A stretch of DNA of 64,000 nucleotides from Bacteroidaceae bacterium (GCA_017429525.1 JAFROT010000022.1:36027-100026), one strand, 5' to 3'. Shown: positions 25,257 through 34,146, counted from the first letter of the stretch. Notes: generated from the sequence alone by a model not told the origin. A program made the numbers and translations.

Positions 25257-25558
25257 CAAGTCTGCCTGCTCCTGCCCGCATGCCTGCTCGTCCCTGCCAA
25301 CGCGACCATTCGTCCCTGCTCCTACATTGAGCTGCAAGTACCAGCTTATCCGGGCAAAAACGCCAATTCATAAGGTCGAAATAGGTGGACCACCATGGTG
25401 ATTCACCCTACGCGACCGTTCGCATCGCCCTACGCGACCGTTCGCATCGCCCTGCGCGACCGTTCGCATCACCCTACGCGACCGTTCGTATCGCCCTGCG
25501 CGACCATTCGCATCACCCTGCGCGACCGTTCAGTATCCTCTTGCGCGACGCACAAGCC
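25257..25558 (-). repeat. 22-nt periodic array C
   Basis: Clean units start at 25411, 25433, 25455, 25477, 25499 and 25521, each beginning CGCGACC. Diverged units at 25257, 25279 and 25301 keep the same phase (25301 is exactly five periods before 25411). On the minus strand the unit core is GCGTAGGGCGATGCGAAC, which resembles that of the array near 50.2 kb. Frames through it shift because 22 is not a multiple of three. Confidence 0.85.
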
Positions 25559-25758
25559 CAGCTTCAGTCTCGTTATTTCAATCTGATTTGTGCTCATAAG
25601 GCGTTCGACTTCGCTCAGGCCTATCTGCTTGATATGTCGTAGAGTTACGTTTAGGGCTCGAAGACTATAAAAACGTATTAATTAGACGGTGGCGCCGCCT
25701 TCGGGCGTTCAGATTCGTTACTCTTTTAGTCAAATGCGGGAGCAAATGGGGCTGAGCC

Positions 25759-25789
25759 TTTGAAGATAAAGAGATTATGTGTATTTTTG
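25759..25789 (+). promoter_or_regulatory. Complete Bacteroidota promoter (-33 TTTG, -7 TATTTTTG)
   Basis: TTTG at 25759-25762, a 19-nt spacer, then TATTTTTG at 25782-25789, 56 nt before the lipoprotein ATG at 25846. Confidence 0.8.
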
Positions 25790-25845
25790 CGTCGGATTCT
25801 TATATTATTCTTATTTTTATTCACTTTTTTTAATTTGAAGGAACT

Positions 25846-26904
25846 ATGAACAGAAAACTTTCCCTTCTCTCGATGATTGCCCTGACGGTGGCAGGGCTCG
25901 TCTTCAGCGCCTGCACGACCGATGCCGACTTGGACGCCCAGGCTGGCGGCAAGGCGTTCGTCGGCACGCGCGCTACGGCCGTGCACCCCATGTTCGGGCT
26001 TTATGAGAGCGATTTCATCGCCGGGCAGCACGAGGTGGCCGGCAAGATCAGCATTTGCAACGACTACGACAACGTGTACGTCAAGTTCACGACTACTGAC
26101 GGCTGGCAGATGGGGCGCACCCATCTCTTCATCGGCCCGAAGGAGATCCTGCTGGATCCCGCCAACGGCTACGTCAACAAGCAGGGCTCGCCCAAGAACG
26201 GCCAATTCCCGTACGGCGAGGCTTTCGACCCGCAGGTCACGGAGTGGGAGTTCGCCCTTCCGCTGACGGAGCTCTATGCGATGTTCGGCCTGGACTTCGA
26301 GACGGACAAGGACGTGGACGTCTGCCCCGTCGTGGCTGCTCATGCCGAGGTGGCTAAGCAGATCGACGCCGACACGTGGCAGACGGAGACGGCCTGGGGT
26401 AAGGGCACCAAGTTCGTCAAGAAAGGCAACTGGTCGATGTACATCGAGGGCTATTGCGTGGAATTCCCGCCCGTGGATCCTCCCACTCCTCCCGCCGAGT
26501 ACGACCTGAAGGAGGAGACGGCCTGGGCTTTCGACGTGAACAATCCTCACGAGTACGGCGGCAACTGGGCCAAGTACATTCAGTACGATGGCGAGCCGCT
26601 CACGGTGATGCTCCTGGCCGGACAGAAGGAGACGGACATGACGGTCACGCTGACGCCGGCTGGCGAGGGCAAGGTCAAGATGGTCTTCGAAGGTATTGTC
26701 GAGATTGCTCCTGAGAACGATGGCCACTGGGTGCTCCAGGACGTGAAGGATGCCATCAAGATCCAGGGCTACGCCGACGCTCCCTCGGGCAATCCTGCTC
26801 CGGGTCAGTTCACCTACTACAAGGGCCGCGAGCTGGAGATCGTCGTGGACGCTGCCAACTACTATGGCATCCATCTCGACGTGGCCAAGCTGACGTACAA
26901 GTAG
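25846..26904 (+). CDS. Two-domain hypothetical lipoprotein
   Basis: Unrecognised exported lipoprotein (lipobox FSAC, C23). The N-terminal domain (residues about 45-215) is beta-rich, with GKISICNDYDNVYVKFTT, WQMGRTHLFIG and TAWGKGTKF...GNWSMYI. This layout is seen in Bacteroidales surface proteins of unknown role. A proline-rich linker (PPVDPPTPPAE) joins a second beta-rich domain that begins again with ETAWAF and ends with a YYKGRELEIVV segment. The gene has its own strong promoter and a terminator at 27004, so it is monocistronic. A binding or surface role is only inference. Confidence 0.7.
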   Translation: MNRKLSLLSMIALTVAGLVFSACTTDADLDAQAGGKAFVGTRATAVHPMFGLYESDFIAGQHEVAGKISICNDYDNVYVKFTTTDGWQMGRTHLFIGPKEILLDPANGYVNKQGSPKNGQFPYGEAFDPQVTEWEFALPLTELYAMFGLDFETDKDVDVCPVVAAHAEVAKQIDADTWQTETAWGKGTKFVKKGNWSMYIEGYCVEFPPVDPPTPPAEYDLKEETAWAFDVNNPHEYGGNWAKYIQYDGEPLTVMLLAGQKETDMTVTLTPAGEGKVKMVFEGIVEIAPENDGHWVLQDVKDAIKIQGYADAPSGNPAPGQFTYYKGRELEIVVDAANYYGIHLDVAKLTYK

Positions 26905-27003
26905 GGCGGCCGCTCTGGCTCTGCTCTTTTCTGACGAGGAAAGGACTCGAGTCTTTTTAGAGTCAAAAAACACGTAAGTGCCGAGACTTGAAACGTAATG
27001 GAA

Positions 27004-27028
27004 AGAGGGCGTTCAGCGCCCTCTTTTT
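27004..27028 (+). terminator. Rho-independent terminator after the lipoprotein gene
   Basis: AGAGGGC (27004-27010) pairs with GCCCTCT (27018-27024), followed by a T run. It lies within a longer frame that could be read upstream of metF, which argues against that longer start. Confidence 0.8.
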
Positions 27029-27127
27029 CTTGTGCCTTGATGATGGGGGCTCTCCTTTGGAGAGGGACTTGCGAAAGATTTTCTTCTGTTTTTCGTCGGT
27101 TTGTGGTTTTTTCTCGGGATTTATGCG

Positions 27128-27135
27128 TATCTTTG
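27128..27135 (+). promoter_or_regulatory. -7 box for metF
   Basis: TATCTTTG, 23 nt before the ATG at 27159. TTTG at 27100-27103 is a possible -33 element, although the 24-nt spacer is long. Confidence 0.7.
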
Positions 27136-27158
27136 CAGCGATTTTTTCGTATTCAGAT

Positions 27159-28202
27159 ATGATAGGACAACTCTACGACCATCGATGCGGCTCGTCAGGG
27201 CCCGTGGCTACCCTGCTCTCGGCGGCGGGGCAGGAGGGCGCTGAGGCGGCTGGTGGGCCGGACGCCTCGGCAGGCTCGCGTCAAGTCGGCTTTTCGTTCG
27301 AGGTGCTACCTCCCCTGAAGGGTACGGGCACCGAGACGCTGTTCCGCACCATCGAGGCGCTGGCTCCGTTCTGCCCCCGCCATATCAACATCACGACGCA
27401 TCGTGCAGAGTATGTGTACCGCGAGGTGGAGGGCGGACTGGTGGAGCGCAGCCGCGTGCGCCGTCGCCCTGGCACGATTGCCATTGCGGCCGCCATCCAG
27501 CAGCGATGGGGCATCCCCGTCATCCCGCACATCGTCTGCTCGGGCAGCACGCGTCAGGACATCGAGTACGCGCTGCTGGACCTGCAGTTCCTGGGCATCA
27601 GCGACGTTTTCATCCTGCGGGGTGACAAGGCGCGCGAGGAGAATATGTACCAGCCTACGCCGGGCGGCTACTCGCACGCCCTGGAGCTCATCGACCAGGT
27701 GAACCGCTTCAACGACGGCTTCTTCGCCGATGGCACGCCAATGAAGGTGAAGGGCACGCCCTTCGAGTTCGGCGTGGCGGCCTACCCCGAGAAGCATGAG
27801 GAGGCGCCGAACCTGGAGAGCGATATCCGCGTGCTGCTGGAGAAACAGCGTCGCGGGGCCAAGGTGGCCATCACGCAGCTGTTCTACGACAACGAGAAAT
27901 ACTACCACTTCGTGGCGCAGGCGCGCGCTGCAGGCGTTACCATCCCCATCATCCCGGGCCTGAAGCCGCTGACGAAACTCTCGCAGCTGGCCACTGTGCC
28001 CAAGACGTTCCGCTGCGACCTGCCATTCGCCCTCTCGGAGGAACTCAGGCGCTGCAAGACCGACGAGGAGGTGAGTCGCGTAGGCGTGGAGTGGGGCGTG
28101 GCTCAGTGCCGCGACCTTATGGCCCACGGCGTGCCGAGCCTGCATTTCTACACGCTCAGCGCGGTAGAGAGTATCAAACAAATAGCCAAGCAAGTCTACT
28201 GA
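27159..28202 (+). CDS. metF: Methylenetetrahydrofolate reductase
   Basis: FAD enzyme reducing 5,10-methylene-THF to 5-methyl-THF for methionine synthesis. Family marks are FSFEVLPPLKG, NITTHRAEY, PHIVCSGSTRQDIEYAL, ILRGDKA, AAYPEKHEEAPN, AKVAITQLFYDN, IIPGLKPLT and GVPSLHFYTLS. The ATG at 27159 (MIGQLYDH) is chosen because a longer upstream frame runs through a terminator and a -7 box. Between the start and the catalytic barrel there is a low-complexity Ala/Gly-rich stretch of about 30 residues not usual for the family. The stop codon is followed at once by the holB start. Confidence 0.94.
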   Translation: MIGQLYDHRCGSSGPVATLLSAAGQEGAEAAGGPDASAGSRQVGFSFEVLPPLKGTGTETLFRTIEALAPFCPRHINITTHRAEYVYREVEGGLVERSRVRRRPGTIAIAAAIQQRWGIPVIPHIVCSGSTRQDIEYALLDLQFLGISDVFILRGDKAREENMYQPTPGGYSHALELIDQVNRFNDGFFADGTPMKVKGTPFEFGVAAYPEKHEEAPNLESDIRVLLEKQRRGAKVAITQLFYDNEKYYHFVAQARAAGVTIPIIPGLKPLTKLSQLATVPKTFRCDLPFALSEELRRCKTDEEVSRVGVEWGVAQCRDLMAHGVPSLHFYTLSAVESIKQIAKQVY

Positions 28203-29246
28203 ATGTTCTTCGACCGTGTCATAGGCCAGACGGCCGTGAAGGAGCGTCTGCTGAGCGACCTCAGGCAGGGGCGCGTGCCGCATGCGCTGATGCTGTGCGG
28301 TCCTGCGGGCTCGGGCAAGCTGGCGCTTGCCGTAGCTTTCGCGCAGACGCTGCTCTGCCAGCAACCCAACGAGGACGGCGGGGCATGCGGCGAGTGCATC
28401 TCGTGCCGAATGGCGGCCAAGCTGGAGCATCCCGACTTGCACTTCACCTTCCCCATCGTCAAGGAGACGAAGGTGAAGCCCGAGAATGCCACCTCAGACC
28501 TCTTCGTCAAGGAGTGGCGCGCGCGGCTGCTGTCGAGTCCTTACTTCGACCTGAACGACTGGCTGGAGGATATGGGCGCAGCCAACCAGCAAGCGAAATA
28601 TTACGTGGCCGAGGCCGACAATATCCAGCGCAAGCTGGCACTCAAGAGCAATCAGGGCGGCCGCAAGGTGATGGTGGTATGGCTGCCGGAGAAGATGAAC
28701 CAGGAGTCGGCCAACAAGCTGCTGAAGCTCTTCGAGGAGCCGCCAGCGGGGACGCATTTCCTGATGGTCTCGGAGGAGCCTGACCTCGTGCTGGGCACCA
28801 TCCTCAGTCGCACGCAGCGCATCCTGGTGCCACCGCTCACGCGGGAGCAGTACCAGCAGGCCCACCCGCCCAAGGACGAGCGCCTGTTCCTGGACCTGTT
28901 CATCATGCTGATGCGCCTGAGCTACCAGCGGCGGGTCAAGGACCTGCGCGAGTGGGCCGACCAGCTGGCGGGCATGGGCCGCGAGACGCAGAAGAGCTTT
29001 CTGCAGTTCTGCCAGCGGCAGGTGCGCGAGAACTTCGTCTACAACTTCCGTCAGCCTGCGCTCAACGACCAGAGCGCGGACGAGGCTGCCTTCAGCCGCA
29101 ACTTCGCACGCTTCATCAACGAGCGCAACGTCATCCCGATCGCCGAGGAGCTGTCCAGGGCCGAGACGGACATCGCGCAGAATGTCAACGGCAAGATGGT
29201 CTTCTTCGACCTGGCACTCAAGATGATCGTGCTGCTGCTGCAATAG
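28203..29246 (+). CDS. holB: DNA polymerase III delta-prime subunit (clamp loader)
   Basis: Clamp-loader ATPase-like subunit. The start FFDRVIGQTAVKERLL, Walker A-like GPAGSGK, the zinc-module cysteines (C-x8-C-x2-C-x2-C arrangement around CGECISC), LLKLFEEPPAGTHFLMVSE and ILSRTQRI are typical. It begins directly after the metF stop (TGA then ATG), so the two are translationally adjacent. C-terminal residues from about 220 are the helical collar domain. Confidence 0.9.
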   Translation: MFFDRVIGQTAVKERLLSDLRQGRVPHALMLCGPAGSGKLALAVAFAQTLLCQQPNEDGGACGECISCRMAAKLEHPDLHFTFPIVKETKVKPENATSDLFVKEWRARLLSSPYFDLNDWLEDMGAANQQAKYYVAEADNIQRKLALKSNQGGRKVMVVWLPEKMNQESANKLLKLFEEPPAGTHFLMVSEEPDLVLGTILSRTQRILVPPLTREQYQQAHPPKDERLFLDLFIMLMRLSYQRRVKDLREWADQLAGMGRETQKSFLQFCQRQVRENFVYNFRQPALNDQSADEAAFSRNFARFINERNVIPIAEELSRAETDIAQNVNGKMVFFDLALKMIVLLLQ

Positions 29247-29337
29247 CGAAAGCCCCAACTGAAGCCCCCGCACCCAAGGCCTGCGACATCACACCCGAAA
29301 CTTCAACCATACAATATACACGGAATCAAAAGAGATT

Positions 29338-30546
29338 ATGGAACAAGATATAAAAGTCTCATCGAGCCTGCCGCTCGCGAGCGGGGCTGCTGAGTCTCTG
29401 CCCACCTTCAACGGCAATCGCGGACTCAGCTATTGCGGCTGCCCGAAGCAGAGCTGCCAGCTGAATGTCTACGACTACCTGGCCGACGTGCCGGGCAACG
29501 CCGACGTGACGGACTTGGTGGAGGTGCAGTTCAAGAACACGCGCAAGGGCTACTTCCACAACAGCAACCACCTCGACTTGGAGAAAGGCGACATCGTGGC
29601 CGTGGAGGCCTCGCCGGGACACGACATAGGCACGGTCACGCTGACGGGGAAGCTCGTGCTGCTGCAGATGCGGCGCACGCCGCCCAAGAACCCCGACGAC
29701 ATCAAGCGCATCTACCGCAAGGCGCGTCCCGTGGACATGGAGAAATACGAGGAGGCGAAGGCACGCGAGCACGACACGATGATTCGCTCGCGCCAGATCG
29801 CCAAGGAACTCGGCCTCGAGATGAAGATAGGCGATGTCGAGTACCAGGGCGACGGCAACAAGGCGATTTTCTATTATATCGCCGACGGGCGCGTAGACTT
29901 CCGCCAACTGATCAAGGTGCTGGCCGAGGCGTTCCACGTCCGCATCGAGATGAAGCAGATCGGTGCGCGGCAGGAGGCCGGACGCATTGGTGGCTTCGGA
30001 CCGTGCGGGCGCGAGCTGTGCTGCACGACGTGGATGAAGAACTTCGTCAGCGTCTCGACCGCCGCTGGCCGCTTCCAGGACCTGAGCCTGAACCCGCAGA
30101 AGCTCGCAGGACAATGCGCCAAGCTGAAGTGCTGCATGAATTTCGAGGTCGACCAGTATGTAGAGGCCTCGCGCCTGCTGCCCAGTCGCGAAGTGCAGCT
30201 GGAGACGACGGACGGCACTTATTACTATTTCAAGGCCGACATCCTCGCGAACCTGGTCACCTACTCCACCGACCGCCGCATCGCGGCCAACCTGACCACC
30301 ATCACGGCCAAGCGGGCCCTTGACGTAATTGCCATGAATAAGGAGGGCAAGAAACCCGATACGCTCGACGACCGCGTAGCGCCCGTCGCCCAAAAGCCCG
30401 TGGATCTGGCCACTCAGGAAGACCTCACGCGCTTCGACCAGGTGCGTAAGAAAAAGAAGAAGAAAAAGAAGAAGTCGGGCGACTCGGCAGGCGACAAGGC
30501 AGCAAGCACTTCGCAGAACGAGGCGAGCAAACCCGAGCGGAGCTGA
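29338..30546 (+). CDS. ricT: RicT/PSP1-family regulatory protein
   Basis: PSP1-domain protein homologous to RicT/YaaT, which in Firmicutes belongs to an iron-sulfur complex affecting RNA processing and development; the role in Bacteroidota is not known to me. The Cys-rich signatures GGFGPCGRELCCTTW and QCAKLKCCMNFE are clear, and the N-terminal part carries GCPKQSCQLNVYDYL. The C-terminus is a lysine-rich tail (KKKKKKKK) followed by a Ser/Ala/Glu-rich stretch. Located 91 nt after holB and before gldH, a common Bacteroidales order. Confidence 0.9.
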   Translation: MEQDIKVSSSLPLASGAAESLPTFNGNRGLSYCGCPKQSCQLNVYDYLADVPGNADVTDLVEVQFKNTRKGYFHNSNHLDLEKGDIVAVEASPGHDIGTVTLTGKLVLLQMRRTPPKNPDDIKRIYRKARPVDMEKYEEAKAREHDTMIRSRQIAKELGLEMKIGDVEYQGDGNKAIFYYIADGRVDFRQLIKVLAEAFHVRIEMKQIGARQEAGRIGGFGPCGRELCCTTWMKNFVSVSTAAGRFQDLSLNPQKLAGQCAKLKCCMNFEVDQYVEASRLLPSREVQLETTDGTYYYFKADILANLVTYSTDRRIAANLTTITAKRALDVIAMNKEGKKPDTLDDRVAPVAQKPVDLATQEDLTRFDQVRKKKKKKKKKSGDSAGDKAASTSQNEASKPERS

Positions 30547-30570
30547 CAGCTCCTTCGCAATGCGAAGCGA

Positions 30571-30685
30571 GCACGACTCGTGCGGACGAGCAGGCAAGCC
30601 TTTTCTTGCAGCGCACGCCCCGTGCGGACGGGCAGGCAAGCCTTTTTCTTGCAGCGCACGCCCCGTGCGTGCGGGCAGGCAACTC
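30571..30685 (+). repeat. 42-43-nt tandem repeat with hairpin between ricT and gldH
   Basis: TGCGGACG starts at 30581 and 30623, and a variant at 30666. Each copy contains GGCAAGCCTTTTTCTTGC, a small hairpin with a T-rich loop, so the array could act as serial attenuators. Confidence 0.75.
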
Positions 30686-30717
30686 CAAGATGTCAACTAA
30701 CGACAAAACAAACAGAT

Positions 30718-31218
30718 ATGCATCGCATAGCTAAACTCGTATGCGCTGTTGGCGTGCTGGCGTACGTCCTCGTCGGGTGCCGGCCGCGTACGTCATACTT
30801 CACTTTCCAGCCCGTCGATCTGGACGGCTGGACCTGTACGGACACGCTTCGATTCACGCCGCCTGAGGCTACTGCCGACGGACGCTTTTCGCTCAACCTG
30901 GTCGTACGTTTCAACAACCACCTCGAATACGGCGACTTGTGGCTTGTGGTGGAGCAGCGCCTGCGTGCTGCCGACGAGTGTATGCGCTATCTCCCTCATC
31001 GCGACACCGTGCATCTGGTGGTCGCTAACGAGGCCGGCAAATGGCTCACGCCCGGCGTCGTCCTGCACGAAGAGGAGGCGTTCGTAGGGCTGCCGCATCT
31101 CTTGAAAGGCGAAGCCCTTGAAGTTCTTGTCTATCACGTCATGCGCGAACAAGAACTCCAAGGGCTCACGGAAGTGGGACTGAGGATGGAGCCGTCTACT
31201 TCCACGTCGGCACCTTAG
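30718..31218 (+). CDS. gldH: GldH-like gliding motility lipoprotein
   Basis: Small lipoprotein (lipobox VLVGC, C21) with the GldH pattern: YFTFQPVDLDGWTCTDTLRFTPP, LNLVVRFNNHLEYGDLWLVVEQ, and YHVMREQELQGLTEVGLRM. In Flavobacterium GldH is required for gliding; in non-gliding Bacteroidales its role is unclear but linked to type IX secretion. The ATG at 30718 is chosen because it gives a normal lipoprotein signal; longer frames run into the repeat array. Its last 23 bases overlap the convergent FKBP gene. Confidence 0.85.
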   Translation: MHRIAKLVCAVGVLAYVLVGCRPRTSYFTFQPVDLDGWTCTDTLRFTPPEATADGRFSLNLVVRFNNHLEYGDLWLVVEQRLRAADECMRYLPHRDTVHLVVANEAGKWLTPGVVLHEEEAFVGLPHLLKGEALEVLVYHVMREQELQGLTEVGLRMEPSTSTSAP

Positions 31219-31882
31219 TGCCTAGCGGGTACACGCCGACCATGTTCAGACGGAAAACGGCCGCGCTATAGGCCGGTATGACGCCATTGGCCGAGGAGCC
31301 GTAGAAGAGCTGTTGGGGGATGTAGACGAGCCAGTCATCGCCCTCGACCATGCGCTGCAAGGCGGTGCCGAAGCCTTCGGTGAAGTCGGAGACGGCAGCC
31401 TTCTGCGGCGAGGCCGTAGCTGGGTCGAAGCCTTGGTAGTAAGTCTGCGTGAACACGGTCGTCAGCGTCTGTCCGCTGGCGTCGGTCGTAGGCATCAGCT
31501 GTCCGCGGAAATTGATGCGGACGGTGTCGCTGTAGGCCGGATTGACGGTGCCGTCGCCGCGCTTGAGGATGTGCACGCAGATGCTGTCGCCCACATCGCC
31601 GCTCTGGTAGAGCGGACTCCTCTGTAACGACTTGTACATGCGCCAGTCGCAATGCTGAGCCCAGTCGCTGCCATAGCGCGAACGGGCCGCGGCGATAGCG
31701 TTGTGGGCGCTGTCGACGGCCAGCTGAAACCAGGCTTTGTTGCGCGACTCCCAATTGTGGTAGGGGTCGTACTCGGGGGTGTCTTCGCTGCAAGCGGCGA
31801 AGGATGCGATGAGCAGGGCACACCCACAGGCTCTCCCCAGAAGTGAGAGAAGCTGTTGGCGCAAGGATTTTCTTCGTGTCAT
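31196..31882 (-). CDS. FKBP-type peptidyl-prolyl isomerase lipoprotein
   Basis: Predicted periplasmic or outer-membrane prolyl isomerase (lipobox SFAAC, C31). The FKBP domain runs from about residue 85: GDSICVHILKRGDG, DTVRINFRGQLM, GFGTALQRMVEGDDWLVYIPQQLFYG, GVIPAYSAAVFRLNMVGV, matching the YG/IP.NA.L.F.V core. A helical N-terminal segment precedes it. It resembles GldI-type proteins, which fits its convergent neighbour gldH. The overlap of the two 3' ends means their transcripts are complementary over at least 23 nt. Confidence 0.85.
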   Translation of the reverse strand: MTRRKSLRQQLLSLLGRACGCALLIASFAACSEDTPEYDPYHNWESRNKAWFQLAVDSAHNAIAAARSRYGSDWAQHCDWRMYKSLQRSPLYQSGDVGDSICVHILKRGDGTVNPAYSDTVRINFRGQLMPTTDASGQTLTTVFTQTYYQGFDPATASPQKAAVSDFTEGFGTALQRMVEGDDWLVYIPQQLFYGSSANGVIPAYSAAVFRLNMVGVYPLGTKVPTWK

Positions 31883-32031
31883 AGTTCGTGGCGTTATAGC
31901 GTGATAACGTTAATTCGATTTTCGATGCTTGCGAGGGGCAGGATGCGGGATTTCTGGATTCCGATATTCCGATATTCCGTTATTTCGGAATTCCGTTATC
32001 TCCTGGATTCCGTCGCTCTGGTGATTCCCGC

Positions 32032-33576
32032 TTACAGCAGCTTCTTCAGCAGGCTGGTGATGCTGACGCGGTCCTCGATAATCTTCTGCAGGTCGGCGAT
32101 AGGCACTCGCTTCTGCTCCATCGTGTCGCGGTCGCGCAGGGTGACGCAGTGGTCCTCGAGCGTGTCGTGGTCGATGGTGACGCAGTAGGGGCAGCCGATG
32201 GCGTCCATGCGACGATAGCGCTTGCCGATGGTGTCCTTCTCGTCGTACTTGCAGTTGAAGTGGAAGCGCAGGTCGTTGACAATCTGCTGTGCCACCTCGG
32301 GCAGGCCATCTTTCTTGACTAATGGCAGGACGGCCAGCTTAACGGGTGCCAGCGCTGCGGGCAGCTTCAGGACAACTCGCGTCTCGCCGTTCTCCAACTG
32401 CTCCTCGGTGTAGCTGTGGCACATGACGCTCAGGAACATACGATCTACGCCGATAGAGGTCTCGATGACGTAGGGCGTGTAGCTCTCGTTGGTCTCGGGG
32501 TCGAAGTATTCAATCTTCTTGCCGCTGTACTTGGCGTGCTGCGACAAGTCGAAGTTCGTGCGGGAGTGAATGCCCTCTACCTCCTTGAAGCCAAAGGGCA
32601 TGCGGAACTCGATGTCGGTGGCGGCGTTGGCGTAGTGAGCCAGCTTGTCGTGGTCGTGGAAACGATAGTTCTCGGCGCCGAAGCCAAGAACCTGATGCCA
32701 AGCCATACGCGTCTGCTTCCACTGCTGGAACCAGTCGAGCTCGGTGCCCGGCTTGACGAAGAACTGCATCTCCATCTGCTCGAACTCGCGCATGCGGAAG
32801 ATGAACTGGCGCGCCACGATCTCGTTGCGGAACGCCTTGCCGATCTGAGCGATGCCGAAGGGCAGCTTCATGCGGCCCGTCTTCTGTACGTTCAGATAGT
32901 TGACGAAGATGCCTTGCGCCGTCTCGGGACGGAGGTAGATGGTGCTGGTGCCTTCGGCGGTCGAACCCACCTCAGTCTTGAACATGAGGTTGAACTGGCG
33001 CACGTCGGTCCAGTTGCGGGTGCCGCTGATGGGGCAGACGATCTCCTCGTCCAGGATGATCTGCTTGAGCTCATCGAGGTCGTTGGCGTTCATGGCCTTC
33101 TGGAAGCGTTCGTGGAGGGCATCGCGCTTGGCTGCATTCTCGAGTACGCGCGGGTTGGTGGCGCGGAACTGAGCCTCGTCGAAGCTGTCGCCGAAGCGCT
33201 TGCGACCCTTGGCCACCTCCTTCTCGATCTTCTCGTCGTACTTGGCCATCTGGTCCTCAATCAGCACGTCGGCGCGATAACGCTTCTTCGAGTCGCGGTT
33301 GTCGATGAGCGGGTCGTTGAAGGCGTCGACGTGTCCGCTGGCCTTCCAAGTCATCGGGTGCATGAAGATGGCGGCATCGATGCCGACGATATTCTGGTGC
33401 AGCAGCACCATCGACTGCCACCAGTACTGCTTGATGTTGTTCTTCAGCTCAACGCCGTTCTGGCCGTAGTCGTAGACAGCGCCGAGGCCGTCGTAAATAT
33501 CACTTGAGGGGAATACGAACCCGTACTCCTTGCAATGCGAGACAATCTTCTTGAAAACGTCTTCTTGTTGTGCCAT
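32032..33576 (-). CDS. glyS: Glycyl-tRNA synthetase, single-chain type
   Basis: Class II synthetase charging tRNA-Gly. The sequence begins MAQQEDVFKKIVSHCKEYGFVF, carries GLGAVYDYGQNGVELK, the motif-2 region FRNEIVARQFIFRMREFEQMEM, and the C-terminal anticodon-binding domain with LPLVKKDG and GCPYCVTIDHDT. The start at 33576 gives 514 aa, the usual length; a longer frame to 33711 overlaps the -7 box. Confidence 0.96.
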   Translation of the reverse strand: MAQQEDVFKKIVSHCKEYGFVFPSSDIYDGLGAVYDYGQNGVELKNNIKQYWWQSMVLLHQNIVGIDAAIFMHPMTWKASGHVDAFNDPLIDNRDSKKRYRADVLIEDQMAKYDEKIEKEVAKGRKRFGDSFDEAQFRATNPRVLENAAKRDALHERFQKAMNANDLDELKQIILDEEIVCPISGTRNWTDVRQFNLMFKTEVGSTAEGTSTIYLRPETAQGIFVNYLNVQKTGRMKLPFGIAQIGKAFRNEIVARQFIFRMREFEQMEMQFFVKPGTELDWFQQWKQTRMAWHQVLGFGAENYRFHDHDKLAHYANAATDIEFRMPFGFKEVEGIHSRTNFDLSQHAKYSGKKIEYFDPETNESYTPYVIETSIGVDRMFLSVMCHSYTEEQLENGETRVVLKLPAALAPVKLAVLPLVKKDGLPEVAQQIVNDLRFHFNCKYDEKDTIGKRYRRMDAIGCPYCVTIDHDTLEDHCVTLRDRDTMEQKRVPIADLQKIIEDRVSITSLLKKLL

Positions 33577-33708
33577 TATTTCGATGTTTAAAGTTTGATG
33601 TTTAATGCTTGGGTGAGAACTGTCGTTTGACTCGTGAGGCCTTTGCATTAAGGCGTTTCCATATGCGTTTGTGAACCTTAAATGATCAGCTCCTCGCGAA
33701 AATCGGTG

Positions 33709-33716
33709 CAAAGTTA
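33709..33716 (-). promoter_or_regulatory. -7 box for glyS
   Basis: TAACTTTG on the minus strand, about 130 nt before the ATG at 33576. Confidence 0.6.
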
Positions 33717-33828
33717 AACCTTTTCTGCGAATTAGCGGTCAAAAACGCAAATCTTTTAAGGCAGGTTAAGATTTCTATGGTCAAATCACTTAATTTAGGT
33801 ACTGAAAAGGCAAAAAAAAGGAGAAAAG

Positions 33829-33860
33829 TTTGCGCGAATCATCAAAAGTGATTACCTTCG
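33829..33860 (+). promoter_or_regulatory. Probable ferredoxin promoter
   Basis: TTTG at 33829-33832, a 20-nt spacer and TACCTTCG at 33853-33860, one mismatch from TANNTTTG. It lies 91 nt before the ferredoxin ATG. Confidence 0.6.
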
Positions 33861-33951
33861 CGCCGTCAAAAGGACATGAGATGTCCCTTGGCATACTCAA
33901 AAGAGACTAAAATCATTCAATCGTTAAATCTTTAAATCATTCAATTGAACT

Positions 33952-34119
33952 ATGGCTTACGTAATTGGTGAAGACTGCGTTGCTTGCGGCACTTGCATTG
34001 ACGAATGCCCCGTTGGCGCTATCTCTGAAGGCGATATCTACAGCATCAACCCCGACGAGTGCACGGAGTGCGGCACTTGCGCTGACGCTTGCCCCTCGGG
34101 CGCTATCAGCCTGCCCTAA
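33952..34119 (+). CDS. Small 2[4Fe-4S] ferredoxin (55 aa)
   Basis: Cytoplasmic electron carrier. The translation has two complete clusters, CVACGTCIDECP and CTECGTCADACP, each C-x2-C-x2-C-x3-C-P, in the symmetric clostridial-type arrangement, starting MAYVIGEDC and ending GAISLP. Length (55 aa) is exactly that of the family. It stands alone, with its own promoter upstream and a strong terminator at 34147, suggesting high independent expression. Redox partners cannot be told from context. Confidence 0.96.
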   Translation: MAYVIGEDCVACGTCIDECPVGAISEGDIYSINPDECTECGTCADACPSGAISLP

Positions 34120-34146
34120 TCGCAGTCTCGACAGAAATGAATCAAG

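Noticed and set aside
25257-25558. CRISPR array
   Set aside because: The 22-nt units follow one another without spacers, differ between copies, and no cas gene is in the window; the same applies to the other five arrays.
26988-27158. An N-terminal extension of metF by 57 residues
   Set aside because: The extension would cross a T-tailed terminator (27004-27028) and the -7 box (27128-27135) and shows no conserved folate-reductase sequence.
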